The notes: generated by a model from the sequence alone, not told the origin. Shown: positions 46,385-57,584, counted from the stretch's first letter. The stretch is DNA of 64,000 nucleotides from Ricinus communis (GCF_019578655.1 NC_063262.1:18607582-18671581), one strand, 5' to 3'. Translations and numbers: made by a program.

Positions 46385-47668
46385 CTCCTTCTCTGTGGTG
46401 GTGTAGTGTTCCTAGGCTCCTGTCAAAGTCTTGCTAGCGTAGTAAATGGGTTGGAACTTCTTTTCAATCCTCTGTCCAAGCACAGCTCCAACTGCATAAT
46501 CACTAGCATCGCACATCGGTTCAAAGCGTGTTCAATTAGGAGAAACCATGATTGGGGCTGTAGTCAGAAGTTTCTTAAGTAACTCAAAAGTTGTCAAGCA
46601 TGCATCATCAAAAATAAAAGGTACATCTTTAACTAACAATTAAGTGAGAGGCCTAGCAATCTTAGAAAAATCTCTAATAAATCTCCTATAAAACCCTACA
46701 TGGCCCAAAAACTCCTATGAAATTTATGCATGAACTAGGAGGTAGCTTAGATATTACTTCTACCTTAGCTTTATCCACCTCCATCCCAGCCTGAGAGATC
46801 TTATGCCCTAAAACAATCCCCTCTCTCACCATGAAATGGCATTTTTCCCAGTTTAGTACCAAGTTAGCCTCAATACACCTAGCTAACATGCGCTCAAGGT
46901 TTGCCAAACAAAGAGAGAAAGAATTACTAAAAACAGAGAAGTCATCCATAAATACCTCCATAGACTCCTCAATCATGTCCTCAAAAATAGCCATCATGCA
47001 CTGCTGAAATGTAGCCGGTGCATTGCACAGTCTGAATGGCATCCGTCTATAAGCGAACGTCCCATAAGGGCAGGTGAAGGTAGTCTTCTCTTGGTCCTCA
47101 AGTGCAACAGGAATCTGAAAGTAACCTGAAAAGCCATCAAGAAAACAATAAAATAATAAAACATATGACTTGCTAAACGTTCAATCATCTGATCAATGAA
47201 AGGAAGAGGGAAATGATCCTTCCGAGTTGCATCATTAAGCCTACGGTAATCAATGCAAATAAGGAAGCCTATTACCGTCCGAGTCGGGATCAACTCAGCC
47301 TTCTCATTCCTTACCACTATCATGCCTCCTTTCTTGGGTACAACCTGCACAGGACTCACCCACGAATTGTCAGAAATGGGATATATCAAACCTGCATCAA
47401 GAAGTTTAATTACCTCCTTCTTTACCACTTCTTTCATGTTCGGATTGAGTCGTCTTTGGGGTTGAACAACCAGCCTGAAACTGTCCTCCAATGAAATCTT
47501 ATGAGAGCAGAAACTTTGATTTATGCCCGGGATATCAGCTATCTTGAAAGCAAAGGCCTTCTTGTACTTCCTTAAAACTTCCAATAGCATGGCTTGTTCT
47601 TCAGGAGTTAGATCGGCTGCTATGATTACTGGTAAGCGCTTCTCTTCATCTAGGAAGGCATAAACCAA
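46385..47668 (-). pseudogene. Athila reverse transcriptase and RNase H start remnant
   Basis: Minus strand. Lead-in MLLEVLRKYKKAFAFKIADI PG and fingers VSPVQVVPKKGGMIVVRNEK, then DYRRLNDATRKDHFPLPFID. A frameshift occurs near 47140. Palm with MPFRLCNAPATFQQCMMAIF and catalytic box VFMDDFSVF (about 46940), thumb KCHFMVREGIVLGHKIS. Another shift is near 46730, and RNase H begins about 46500 in a third frame with stops. F-M-D-D is intact, but the protein cannot be made. Confidence 0.9.
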
Positions 47669-47699
47669 GTGGCTCGGTAACTCCTTCAGTTCTAAGACT

Positions 47700-48420
47700 G
47701 GTGGGTCCTCGAATGAAGTCTTTACCTTCTACACCCTAGACTTGTCAAGAAAAAGATAGGGATCAGTTGACAAGCTCGGCTTAAAAGCCAATAAAACAGC
47801 GAGTTGCTCCAACACTTGCTCGTTGGACAACTCCTCCTCATTCTTAGCTAATGCTACCTGCAAAGGGTCAGAACATAAAATTTCTTGCAAATGGGACTCA
47901 ACCATATCATCAATCACATCAATAGAATATACAGTATTATCATAGTCTAGTGACTGTCTCATAAAAGTGGCTAGGTCAAAGGTAATGGTCTCATCATTAA
48001 CTCTAAGCTTAAGCTTTCCATCGCTTACATCGATAACAGCCCTCGATGTAGCTAGGAAAGGCCTACCCAGGATAAGACGCACAGTGCTCTCACCCTCCAT
48101 ATCCATTACCACAAAATCCACAGGAAAGATAAATTTATCTACCTTTACAAGTACATCTTCAACAATACCTCTAGGAATTTTAACAGTCCTATCTGCTAAC
48201 TAAACACTCATCCTAGTAGGCTTAGGTTCATGCAACCCTAATTTGGCAAATAAACTAGTGGGCATTAAGTTAATACTAGTTCCTAAATCAGCCAATGCAC
48301 CACTAATTGATAAATCACCAATCATACAAGGGATAGTAAAACTCCCTGGATCTCGTCGCTTGAGTGGCAGTTTATTTTAGAGAATAGCTGAACACTCCTC
48401 ATTAAGCACTACCTAACCAA
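47700..48420 (-). pseudogene. Athila aspartic protease remnant with intact active-site loop
   Basis: Minus strand. ADLGTSINLMPTSLFAKLGL (about 48240-48300) holds the D-L-G-T-S active site. Then LADRTVKIPRGIVEDVLVKV, and from 48121 MDFVVMDMEGESTVRLILGR then PFLATSRAVIDVSDGKLKLR. The order matches Athila proteases; compare the Athila fragment at 30546, where the loop glycine is lost. A stop near 48200 interrupts it. Confidence 0.88.
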
Positions 48421-48429
48421 GATCCTCCA

Positions 48430-50181
48430 ACTTCCTCTTGTTGCTCAAAATCTCCTTTAAAAACTTGGCGTACTTCAGCATCTGCAAAATTGCCTCAACA
48501 AAAGGTAAGTTAATTTTCAACTACTTAAATAAGTTAAGAAACTTACTATATTGCTTGTCCACCTTATCATGCCTCAACCTTGCAGGATATGGAACCGAGG
48601 GCTGATGCTCCCGTACAGGGCTCTTTTGCATGTCTTCTTTCTTTTTCTCATTCTCTACCACCTCAAGGTCTGGTCCTTCCTTAGCTGGCTCAACCTGCAC
48701 AATTGTATTATCCTTATCAGCTAAAGGCGAAGAACCAGTCAATTTCTTACCTGAACGTAAGGTGATAGCCTTGCAATGCTCCCCTCGTGTTTGACTCGAA
48801 GTGCTGTGGAGGAGCGATCCGAAGGTCTAAGCATCTTAGAAATTTGGCCAATTTGAGTCTCCAAGTTCTGAATCAAGGCCTGCTGATTCCTAAGTGCACT
48901 ATCAGTCTGCTAGAGTCTCGTTTCCGTAGATGTCACAAACTTCATCATAAGCTCCTCTAAATTTGACTTCTTTTCTTGTGGAGGAGGAGCTTGTGCGTGC
49001 CCAATCGGTTATTGCTTTGTGGTCGTTGATGAAGTCTTTGAAAACTGGCCGGACCACGGGCATTATTGTTCCTCCAACTAAAATTGGGATGATTGCGCCA
49101 TCCAGGGTTGTATGTATTCTTTGTAAGGGTTATTCTGCTGCCTTGGGGCATTCCCATATAATCAACTGTTCAACATCGGAAGACATAGCGAATTAGATGG
49201 AAAAGTAGTAGAGGATGAAGCAAACATACCTCCGTAGTACGCCTACATCGTAATGCGGGTCATCATAAAACTCGCAGCCAATGTTCACTGCATGAACCGG
49301 CATCTGGAGGTAGTCGATCTTCTTGGCTAGAAGCTCCACTTGAGCTGCCAAGGCTACTGTAGAGTTCACTTGGTTGACCACTCCCTGTCTTTCTAGTCAG
49401 CTCCTAGAGAATTGCCACTGATAGTTGTTCATGGCCATTTCTCTATCAAGTTCGAGGCCCAGGGCGTCGTTTAGCGCCCCACCTGCTGCAGCATCCACCA
49501 TCTGCCTCATTGCAAGGTTCAACCCGCTGTAGAAGGTCTAAACCTGCATCCATACTGGCAATCCGTGATGTGGGCAGCATCTCAAAAGATCTTTAAATCT
49601 CTCCCATGCATCGTACATGCTTTCATCATCAAACTGCAGAAAAGAAGATATGTCATTTCTAAGTTTAGCAGTTTTAGCGGGAGGAAAATGCTTATATAAA
49701 TATTTTTAGCCAACGCCCTCCAGGTAGTAATTGTTTGTTGTGGAAGGGATTGCAACCATCTCTTAGTTTTGTCCCTCAAGGAAAATGGAAACAATCTCAG
49801 CCGAATGGCGTCATCGGTTGTCCCGTTTATCTTAAATGTGTAACAAATCTCTAAAAAATTAGAGATATGTGCATTAGGATCCTCGCTGGGTAATCCTCCA
49901 AACTGCACGCTCTACTGGATCATCTGGATCATATTGGCTTTTATTTCAAAATTGTTGGCCGCTACAGCAGGTCTTACTATACTAGTTTTCATCCCATCCA
50001 ATGATGGTCGAGTAAACTCGTACATCGTCCTCTGATCCTCATCGGCCTGGGGATTGAGGTTCTCCATCGCGTCAGTTCCTTGAACTGAATCAGACTCCGT
50101 CCTGCCTCAAACGTCCGAATAATCGAGAGAGCTCCGGTCGATAAAGGGTGATATGGGATCAGGGTTAGAGCTCCTAGTCAT
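48430..50181 (-). pseudogene. Athila gag remnant
   Basis: Minus strand. A plausible start at 50181-50179 gives MTRSSNPDPISPFIDRSSLD. The core at 49582-49908 reads [20 protein letters not shown], then [20 protein letters not shown] and [14 protein letters not shown]. The C-terminal N/P-rich part (YNPGWRNHPNFSWRNNNARG) is at 49050-49140, and QISKMLRPSDRSST near 48800. Stops at several sites and frame changes are present. Confidence 0.88.
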
Positions 50182-50327
50182 ATACTACCTGAAACCGATA
50201 ACCAAACAACCACCAATCAATCAAAAATAATATAACAATAAATAATAAAAAAATAAAGAATAAATGAATAAACAAATAATGACTAAATTAACACAAAAAT
50301 ATTTCACTCTAGTTCACCGTTATTATT

Positions 50328-50344
50328 CCCCGGCAACGGCGCCA
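50328..50344 (-). other. Athila primer-binding site next to LTR A
   Basis: On the minus strand the sequence is TGGCGCCGTTGCCGGGG, six bases inside the 5' LTR end. It is the canonical Athila form. Confidence 0.92.
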
Positions 50345-50350
50345 AAAACT

Positions 50351-51792
50351 TGATGTGTGCTACTTGTGTTAGCTACAGTCTAAGGCAGTGTACCTATCGA
50401 TGCAGTCTAGCATTAATGGTGAGTATTAAGGTCGTATTCCTCGGGAAAGTGAAAGCCCAAAGTTACTCCTTTGTTCTTTGTTATATTAACCTAAAATGAA
50501 TGATGAATACTTTCTAAACTAACTAATAGCTACAATCTAAGTTCTAAGGGAGATGCAAGAGTAATTAATAACTAAAATAACTAAGGCGAGAGAGCAAACC
50601 CACAGGGAACCTAAACTAGTTGGCAATCAAACAAAAGATAAAGGACTGTTGAATCTAATTATGCTACCCGTGGATGAATTCTTAACCGAATTTGATTTCT
50701 CTCTCAAGATAACCGAATTCCTAAATCTAATAACCTAAAGTTGGAATCTCTTCCTAACGATTGATTCTTAAATTAGCATTAAGCTTTAATCCGCCTCTAT
50801 TAAGCTTTGTTAATTCTTAATTCGGCTAGTTAATTATTCTTATCTCAAAGCGATTATTAACCAGTTCTTGCTATTCAAAATTTCAAATGCCAAATGGACT
50901 TCTCAATCACACAAAGCAATCTAAACACACAATTCACAACGTCTCATGAATAATGATAATCTTATTAATACTGAAAGCAAGAAGAATACAAAACTAACCC
51001 AAACAATCCAACAATATAATATCAAGCCAATATAGTAAAGAAATCCTAATGGATTTAATCAATCTAGCTAATCATGTTCATTATCAAAATACACAAGAAT
51101 TCAATTACAACAATAAGCAAAGGTAGAGAAAACCCGATTACATCCTTGGATAAGAGTAAATAGCCCCAAATCCTTTTGCTCCAATTGAATCGATTCATGT
51201 TCCTCTTGCTCGATTTGAAAATCAATCAACGAACCTCGCCCAATCTTCGATCTTTGAAGGGAGTCCGATTGAAACCTTGATCCAAGTCTCCTTTTCCCTT
51301 GGTTTCAGCTCAAAAAACCTTTAGGGAGAGAAAATTTAGGGTTTGGGACGTTCTCCCCCGCTCTCTTTTCTTTCTTCCTCTCTTCTTTCTTTTAACTAAT
51401 TCCCCCTGTCACCGCCAACACGACTGTGTTCCTGGCCGTGTTGGGAACACGGTTTGGTGTTCCTGGCCGTGTTACTCTCTGTGGCCGTGCTCCATAAGAT
51501 CTTCTTCTTCTTTGATGTTTGACACGGCCGTGTTAGTGCCCATGTTGGGAACACGGCTAGTGTTGAAACCAACACGGCCATGTTCAGCTTCCTCATGCTC
51601 GTACTTAGCTTGTTTCGGCAGCTTTGATGTCCAATTATGCTCTAATTCTTCCCTTTATCATCCTTTAACTTCTTTTAGACCTAATGCACACAAACAGATG
51701 CATAGGGTGAGTGTTGGGACCAATTCACATCCAAATGTCTATAAAATCAATCTTAAAAACCCCATTTAGATGTGTGTATTTTACGCACATCA
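50351..51792 (-). repeat. Athila LTR A (5' LTR)
   Basis: 1442 bp, minus orientation, TGATGTGCG...GCACACATCA, pairing with 35389-36733. Its U3 (51410-51600) has the CACGGCC/GGCCGTG array. The plus 156-codon frame at 51299-51769 falls inside this LTR, is not open in the sister LTR, and is rejected as a gene. CTAAC follows at 51793-51797. Confidence 0.95.
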
Positions 51793-51797
51793 CTAAC

Positions 51798-52077
51798 CAT
51801 ACATAGGTACTAACTTTTAATTGTATCTTTTTAAGTCCAATCTATTTATCCAACCTTCAACAATTGGTTCAATTAAGTCTTAAGGTTTAATACACATAAC
51901 CTAAGTACTTAATCAACTTATCTAAATTAATAATCTAATATCATGCTTCTTATTCTCTACTTATAATTAATATATATCTATCCTTATAAAATAAAAATAT
52001 TATTAATATATCATCATATGCCCAATGATTAAATGTAAATGCACATAACATATATGATTAGAAAATGCAGGCGTTAC
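51798..52077 (-). repeat. Chromovirus-like LTR, 5' part (right piece of a split LTR)
   Basis: On the minus strand it starts TGTAACGCCTGCATTTTC at 52077 and flows into 35388 once the Athila composite is removed. TGTAACGCC-type starts are usual for Tekay-like LTRs. It interrupts the antisense ORF after ATQETK. Confidence 0.65.
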
Positions 52078-53055
52078 ATTTAGTCTCTTGAGTAGCCTTC
52101 TCCCGAGCTTTATTCCCAATCTCCTCAATATCTAGCTCTTTAAAAAAGCTCATATCAGCATTAGAGAACTTATTTCCCACAACTTCCTTTACTACCTCCT
52201 CATAATTGTTTAGGAGAAAAGATAGCTCTAAGATAAAAGCCTTCATTCTTGGATTCCAATGTCTTGATGATGAAGGTATGATCGATAAGCTTCAAGGTCA
52301 AGGAAACATACTCCAGCTTCATATCAACAACCCTTTAGTTAGATGTCTTCTTCTCCAATACAACTTTGCTAAGCTAAGTAACTGCATTCACGGCTTAAAG
52401 CTGAGCTACTTGAAGATTGCACTCCAAATTTTTCTCTTTAGTAAAGAAGTCTTCAGCTTGTTTTTGAAGCACAAAACAAAAGTCTTAGCATGAGTCTGAT
52501 TATGTGAAGCTTCCTTGCTCAGCTGCCTTTCATAATATTTTCGGGCATTGCCTAGAGTCAGCCTACAAAATGAGAAACGATCAACTTAAAGAAAAATTTG
52601 AATAAAATAAATAAGTATAGTTAAGAAGATCAATGTACATAAAGAATAAGGAACATCTAACGAGCATGAAGGTCGCTAGGATGGACATTCTCTAGCTTCC
52701 TCAAATCGTAGGGGAAGTTGATAAAAAACTAGCAAGCTCCTTAGCTAAGGAAAGTGTTTGTAAGGTAGTAGTCTCTATACTTATTTTCAAGATATGGCCA
52801 AGGATCTAGGTCTTGGTAGAAGAATGAGCCACTTCAAACTCAACACAATCATCCTCGTTAATAAGATGAGGACGTTTCCTAATAGAAGAATTCAAGGATG
52901 ACGTTAGCATGTAGACCTCTTAGTAGGGCATTTGGTGGAAGACTAGATGAAGTTATTACTAGCTAACCTTAATTGTCTTTTGAGGTTCCATCCTCGGTGG
53001 CAGATTTTGGATGAGTAGAAGAAGAGGTAACTGATTTCTTGCCTTTAACAAGCTA
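52078..53055 (-). pseudogene. Tat-3 antisense ORF, middle part
   Basis: Minus strand. RLTLGNARKYYERQLSKEAS (52500-52570) and ELSFLLNNYEEVVKEVVGNK then FFKELDIEEIGNKAREKATQ (52078-52246) are charged, coiled-coil-like sequence. It ends at the LTR at 52077 and is resumed at 33438. On the right it meets the rDNA fragment. Stops and shifts are present. It is inferred to be the extra antisense ORF found in some Tat lineages. Confidence 0.6.
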
Positions 53056-53832
53056 AGCTCTCACTCAAACCTTTCTCAGAAGATCAAGGTCGGTTGCTGG
53101 TGCAACCTACAAGGGGATCCCACCAGTTAGCTTCCTTGAACCTTATGAGTTTACTCGCCTATTGACTTGCACACATGTTAGACTCCTTAGTCCGTGTTTC
53201 AAGACGACCGAATAGAGAGCTCGCAGGTGCCGAGGCATGTTGTGATGGCGCTCGCTATAGTCCGCAATCACTGTGATGGAGTCTCTACAGGAGTGTCAAA
53301 AGCCTATACTTGGTCCGCCCTTGCGATCTGCGTTGATTCGCCCCCTAAGCCGATCGATGAACTAGCTTTTGGCCATTCCACATACGATCGAGGTGCATCG
53401 CCGACCTCCATCTGCTTCCTTCCTAAAAATTTCAAGCACTTTCTGACTCTCCTTTTAAAGTTATTTTCATCTTTCCCTTAAAGTAGTTTTTGCTACGGTT
53501 TCTCACTCGTATTTAGCCTTATTGGGAATTTACTACCTGATTTGGGCTACATTTCAAATAATTTAACTCGTAGACAACGCCTAACGGTTCGACAAGGTTC
53601 AAGCACAACTAGGCTCTCACCCTCTCTAGCGCCCCCTTTCAATGGGCTTAGACCCAGTCCACCATTGAGGAAGCTTCTCCATACTACAATCTAAATACTG
53701 AAGGGGCTCGATTCTCAAGCTAGGCTATTCCCGGTTCGCTCGTTATTACTAAAGGAATCCTAGTAAGTTTCTTTTTCTTCACTTATTGATATGCTTAAAC
53801 TCAATGCGCAATCCCACCTGACCTAGGGTCAC
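53056..53832 (-). pseudogene. 25S rRNA 5' portion, degenerate nuclear rDNA fragment
   Basis: The plus strand reads as the complement of the plant 25S rRNA 5' end. Examples are GTCCGTGTTTCAAGACG (53190-53206), TTTCAAGCACTTTCTGACTC, CCCGTTTAGCC-like CGTATTTAGCCTT, ATTCTCAAGC and TTATTGATATGCTTAAACTC (53784-53803), in the correct order and spacing over ~780 bp. Very many C/G positions have become T/A, the pattern of methylation-driven decay, so this is an old pseudogene. It lies inside the antisense ORF. Confidence 0.93.
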
Positions 53833-54043
53833 AGTTGTAGCATACCCTTAGGGTAGTATTGGGGTTTTAAGAGTTCCCTCCTAGCAGACGAACGGGCACG
53901 ATAGTGTTAGGGAGTCTTAAAACCACCAATTTTTATGGCAATAGTTGACATGGAGTTAATTTTTAGGCTACTCGCATGGACAAGATGCATGAGAGGCTAG
54001 AATCCACCCCTCTCGATATAGCGAAAGGGTGGGGACAACAATT
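53833..54043 (-). pseudogene. ITS2 remnant
   Basis: About 211 bp separate the 25S 5' end from the 5.8S 3' end, a normal ITS2 length for angiosperms. The conserved GGCCTAAAAAT-type block appears, decayed, as TAGCCTAAAAATTAACTCC on the minus strand near 53955-53975. Confidence 0.85.
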
Positions 54044-54119
54044 GCGTGGCACCCAAGAAGGCGTGCCCTCAGTCGAAAGGCTTTGGCACAGCTTGCATTT
54101 AAAAACTCGATGATTCACA
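54044..54119 (-). pseudogene. 5.8S rRNA 3' half remnant
   Basis: On the minus strand TGTGAATCATCGAGTTTTTA, then AATGCAAGCTGTGCC and GAGGGCACGCCTTCTTGGGT, matches the 3' half of plant 5.8S rRNA. The fragment ends sharply after 76 bp at 54119, where non-rDNA sequence begins. Confidence 0.92.
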
Positions 54120-54850
54120 TAAATCTAGTATACCTGATGTGCTAGCGCCTAGCTCAACTTCTTGTTCGGGAACTTGAAGCTCGTCTAAAAATTGAGAAAT
54201 TAGAGGAGACACAAGAAGAGGAACCCCTTTCTTCCTTACACTCATAAAAGTTCACCTTTTTAGAATCCTCACGTGACTTTGGTCTGTTTTTTAAGAGGGG
54301 GGACATGCCACCTCCTTAGGAGTTAGAAAATTCAAAAGGATGGGTGACTAAGAAAAAATGATCGTGCCAGTTATGAATAAAAGAAATAAGTCCAAAAAAG
54401 AATACTCAGACACTCGAGCAATAAGATAGAAATGGAAAAGGAAATAAGGAGAAGGTACGATCTTAATTTCTTATGCAATTGTCTAAATGGCACTAATATA
54501 TGAATAAAATTAGGGTGAAGCTGAGCAATCACAACATTCATATACTAAATGATAGATTTTATAAGCGGATCTAGAGAATGACGAAGACTAGCTTAAGATG
54601 AACTTTGAAAGGGAGAATATGTCCAGCGTTAGAGGTTCTATTACCTATATCTATATTGGACAAGAGAAAGGTATGTCAGGTTCGTCTTTGAAGGATATAG
54701 GTGATGATCATTTTAATGATCAACCTCATCTCCCTTTAAAGAAGACTCGAGGTTATGTACTTCTTCAAGATGAGAAGCACGTTCCTCCTCATCTATATAC
54801 TCAATGGGGGTGTTTGAGAAATGGACAAGGATGAATCCATGGTTAAACAA
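54120..54850 (-). pseudogene. Tat-3 antisense ORF, N-terminal part
   Basis: Minus strand. A start codon near 54840 gives MDSSLSISQTPPLSI then a stop. Another frame continues IEYIDEEERASHLEEVHNLE. Near 54460-54540 MNVVIAQLHPNFIHILVPFR recalls the QLHPN motif of the putative gypsy-type transposon domain found in antisense ORFs of Tat elements. It is heavily broken. The plus frame at 54598-54834 lies opposite and is not supported. Confidence 0.55.
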
Positions 54851-55340
54851 GAAAAGAAGAAAAGGCAAAATAGAAAAAACTAGAAGAATAAAAGTAAGAG
54901 ATACTTACTGATAAGTCTACGAGAGAAAAGGAGAAAACTTGGTAATATTCAAATAGGAAGAGAAAGGACAGGAGAAGGGAAAGCAAGAACGTAATAGAAG
55001 AAAGGGTAGAAAATGTTTGGTAAGAAACAAAGGACAAATTTATAGAAGACTTTCTATACCAAAAAAGTCTCTAAGGGTTAGAGGAAGAATATTATAGAAC
55101 ATGAGGATAGAATCATAATTAGGGCGCGACATATGATACATAAGGAGGGATGTCAAACATCTCACCTAGCAAAAGTTTGCAATTCAAATTGTGCAACCGA
55201 GCATACCTCTTGCTCATGATTAGATGAGGCTTGAATGAACATCCTTTGATCCTAGCAATTGAGAAGCATGAAGCTTATTATATGGTTGGATTAATCGAGT
55301 ACAAGCAAATACATTATACTGAGCATAAATAATCTCAAGC
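54851..55340. other. Tat-3 3' untranslated stretch, right part
   Basis: Purine-rich on the plus strand around 54840-55030, then AT-rich. No gene is recognised. Confidence 0.5.
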
Positions 55341-55354
55341 AAGAGGGGGACTAA
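55341..55354 (+). other. Tat-3 polypurine tract
   Basis: AAGAGGGGGACTAA lies directly before an LTR-like start TGATAACCGAG. It is in the plus orientation, matching the pol genes at 25640-32830. Confidence 0.75.
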
Positions 55355-55930
55355 TGATAACCGAGCATTATGTATCAATTTATCATATCTGAGAAAGGTG
55401 GGATTGACTAAGTCTATATTTGAGTATAATAAGCAATCTTGGAGTTCACATAGTCATCAGACTCTAGTCAAAGAGTCCAACCCAACCTATATCATACGGC
55501 CAAGAAGACTAATTCTAGTAGGATTAGGGTACCTTAGGCTCATGTAGTCCTACTCTTATAGGATTAAGAGACCTTCAGTTTCTATAACATATCAAGTACA
55601 TGCTACTTGACACACTCAATATACTTTAAACCATCCTCATATAGTTACTGACTTAATCATCAGAATGAGTAGCCGAATAACCCCGTCTGGTGCTTTCTAA
55701 CTATGGTTAGGTACTTCAGAGATTGGATCAGACCAGAAGATCTTGTTGATAACTTACTTCTTTAGTCAAGTTATCATTACTTTCACTCATTCTATGCATA
55801 CACGAATTTGTACAAGGAAGCATACTAGTACAGATATTTACCTTTCTCAAGCATTAGTAACTAATATGTCTTCCTAAATCCCTTATAGGTACTGACATCT
55901 CTGAACCTATTACTATTAAGAAAGCTAAAT
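55355..55930 (+). repeat. Tat-3 candidate 3' LTR
   Basis: It starts TGATAACCGAGCATTATG. The block ACTTAATCATCAGAATGAGTAGCCG...CCCCGTCTGGTGCTTTC (55641-55700) is of the type found near the 3' end of Tat LTRs. The right end is not defined; similarity to known types fades between 55800 and 55930. It differs from the family-1 LTR at 25190, so the two ends of Tat-3 come from different Tat families. Confidence 0.6.
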
Positions 55931-57480
55931 AAAAGTAGTAGGTGATGGTATTGTGGGTGTAGTGGAGGTTGGTAGAGGCAATGATGGCCTCGATATTAGT
56001 ATAGAAGAAGATGGAGAAAGTGAAAATGTGTGTATGTAGGATGGTAAGATAATAGGAGGTAGGGACGACGAGGTAATAGGGGGTAGGGATGATGGAGGAG
56101 GCCGTCCTTGACGCTTCTTACATGAGCGTCTGTTTGAATTATTTTATTTTTTAAAATATTAAACATCATATATTATTTAAAAAGAATATCAAAGTCCTAA
56201 GATAAATAATTACACTGAATGGGTTTATGCGGGTAACGCACGTACGAATATTTTTTTATGCCTAGCTAGCCTTATTAAATTAATTTAAATTTAAAAATCT
56301 TATTCTTAAGATTATTAAAGATTGAATTAATATGTATTAATTTGTAAAATATTGTTATTATTTTTTAAAAGATATTCTTTTATCTTTAAAAATAATTAAG
56401 TCATTTATTTTTATTTGCTAAATTACAATTGTAATTTAGTATTTCTTTTTATCCCTAAAAATAATAAATTCATTTGTAGTTATATATTAATAATAATTTT
56501 ATTAAAATTATTATTATTTTTTTAAATATATTCCTTACTATTAAAATTCTATCGAAATTTGGACAGAGTTTTCCCTGTAATATGACAACTCCACGTAAAA
56601 TTGTTACAGTTTCTAATTAAAAAAATATGCACATAATCAATCGGATACGAATACGTGCACAACACATCAAATATACTTATAAATCACTAATTTTCACTAA
56701 TTTAAATTTTCCACATCTACTTTTATCAATTATTTATTCATAGAAAAAGTAAATTATCAAAAACTACCTAATTTTGCTAAATAGAATAATTTATTCAATA
56801 ACAAAAAAAGTAAAAAATGTTATATTTAGTATTTATATCCAAAATACACATAAAATAATATAAATAATTAAATAATTAATTATTATACTACTTTCTAATC
56901 TCCATACGCGTCTTCTAACAAATAAAATTTGAAAAAAAAAAATGAATATAAATGAAATTTAAAAAATGAATAATATGAAAATATTGAACAAATTGAACAA
57001 AAAAATAAAAATAACCCTAAAAATACTAAATTAACAAAAAATATTAAAGATGAATTAAACAGACCTGAAAAATTATAATAAGAAAAAAATTTAAAAATAA
57101 TTAATACTAAACCAAAATAATAGAATATAAAAATAAATTAATAACATAAATTTTAAAGGAAATTAAGACAAATAAATTTAATAGAAATTAAAAAACCAAA
57201 CCTGAATTTAAAAAATAATAATAATAGAAATGAAAAAATTATAACTAAACTTTTAATTTTATATTAACAAAAATTTTCAAAAAGATAAAAGAATAATAGA
57301 ATATAAAAATATATTAAATAACAAAAATTTAACAAAATAAATATAAATAAACAATTATAAAACATATAAATTACTAAATAAAAATAAACAAATTATTAAA
57401 ATAATTTAATTAAAAAAGAATATAAACTTATCGGCGATAGAGAGAACTGGCTAGGAGTATAGGGTGGAGGAGACAATTAA
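55931..57480. other. Low-complexity AT-rich DNA
   Basis: 55931-56110 is G-rich on the plus strand, with GGTAGGGA..A.GA-type near repeats. 56110-57480 is extremely AT-rich with long A and T runs. I see no gene, LTR or inverted repeat pair. Confidence 0.6.
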
Positions 57481-57584
57481 GGGTTTATATTCCTAGAAAA
57501 TATTAAACTGCAAATTTATTAATAAATAAACCTTACTTAAAACTGCTGGTAGACATTTATATCGGTGGCAGTAGGATGGAGGAC

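Larger units (their letters stand above)
35389..51792 (-). mobile_element. Athila-lineage composite with three LTRs
   Basis: Outer LTRs (type A: 35389-36733 and 50351-51792) sit in perfect CTAAC duplications. Read on the minus strand: LTR A, primer site, gag, pol, env-like ORF region, polypurine tract, an internal type-B LTR (39449-40904), a second primer site, a short body without pol, a polypurine tract, LTR A'. By eye the outer LTRs differ at about 12 positions in the first 370 bp, mostly transitions, which suggests a fairly recent insertion. The interior is nevertheless badly broken. Confidence 0.88.

Noticed and set aside
51299..51769. 156-codon plus-strand open frame
   Set aside because: It lies wholly inside Athila LTR A; the sister LTR (35389-36733) lacks the frame and the translation resembles no protein.
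53194..53481. 95-codon plus frame with ordinary-looking composition
   Set aside because: It is the complement of the degenerate 25S rRNA fragment; the open frame is fortuitous.
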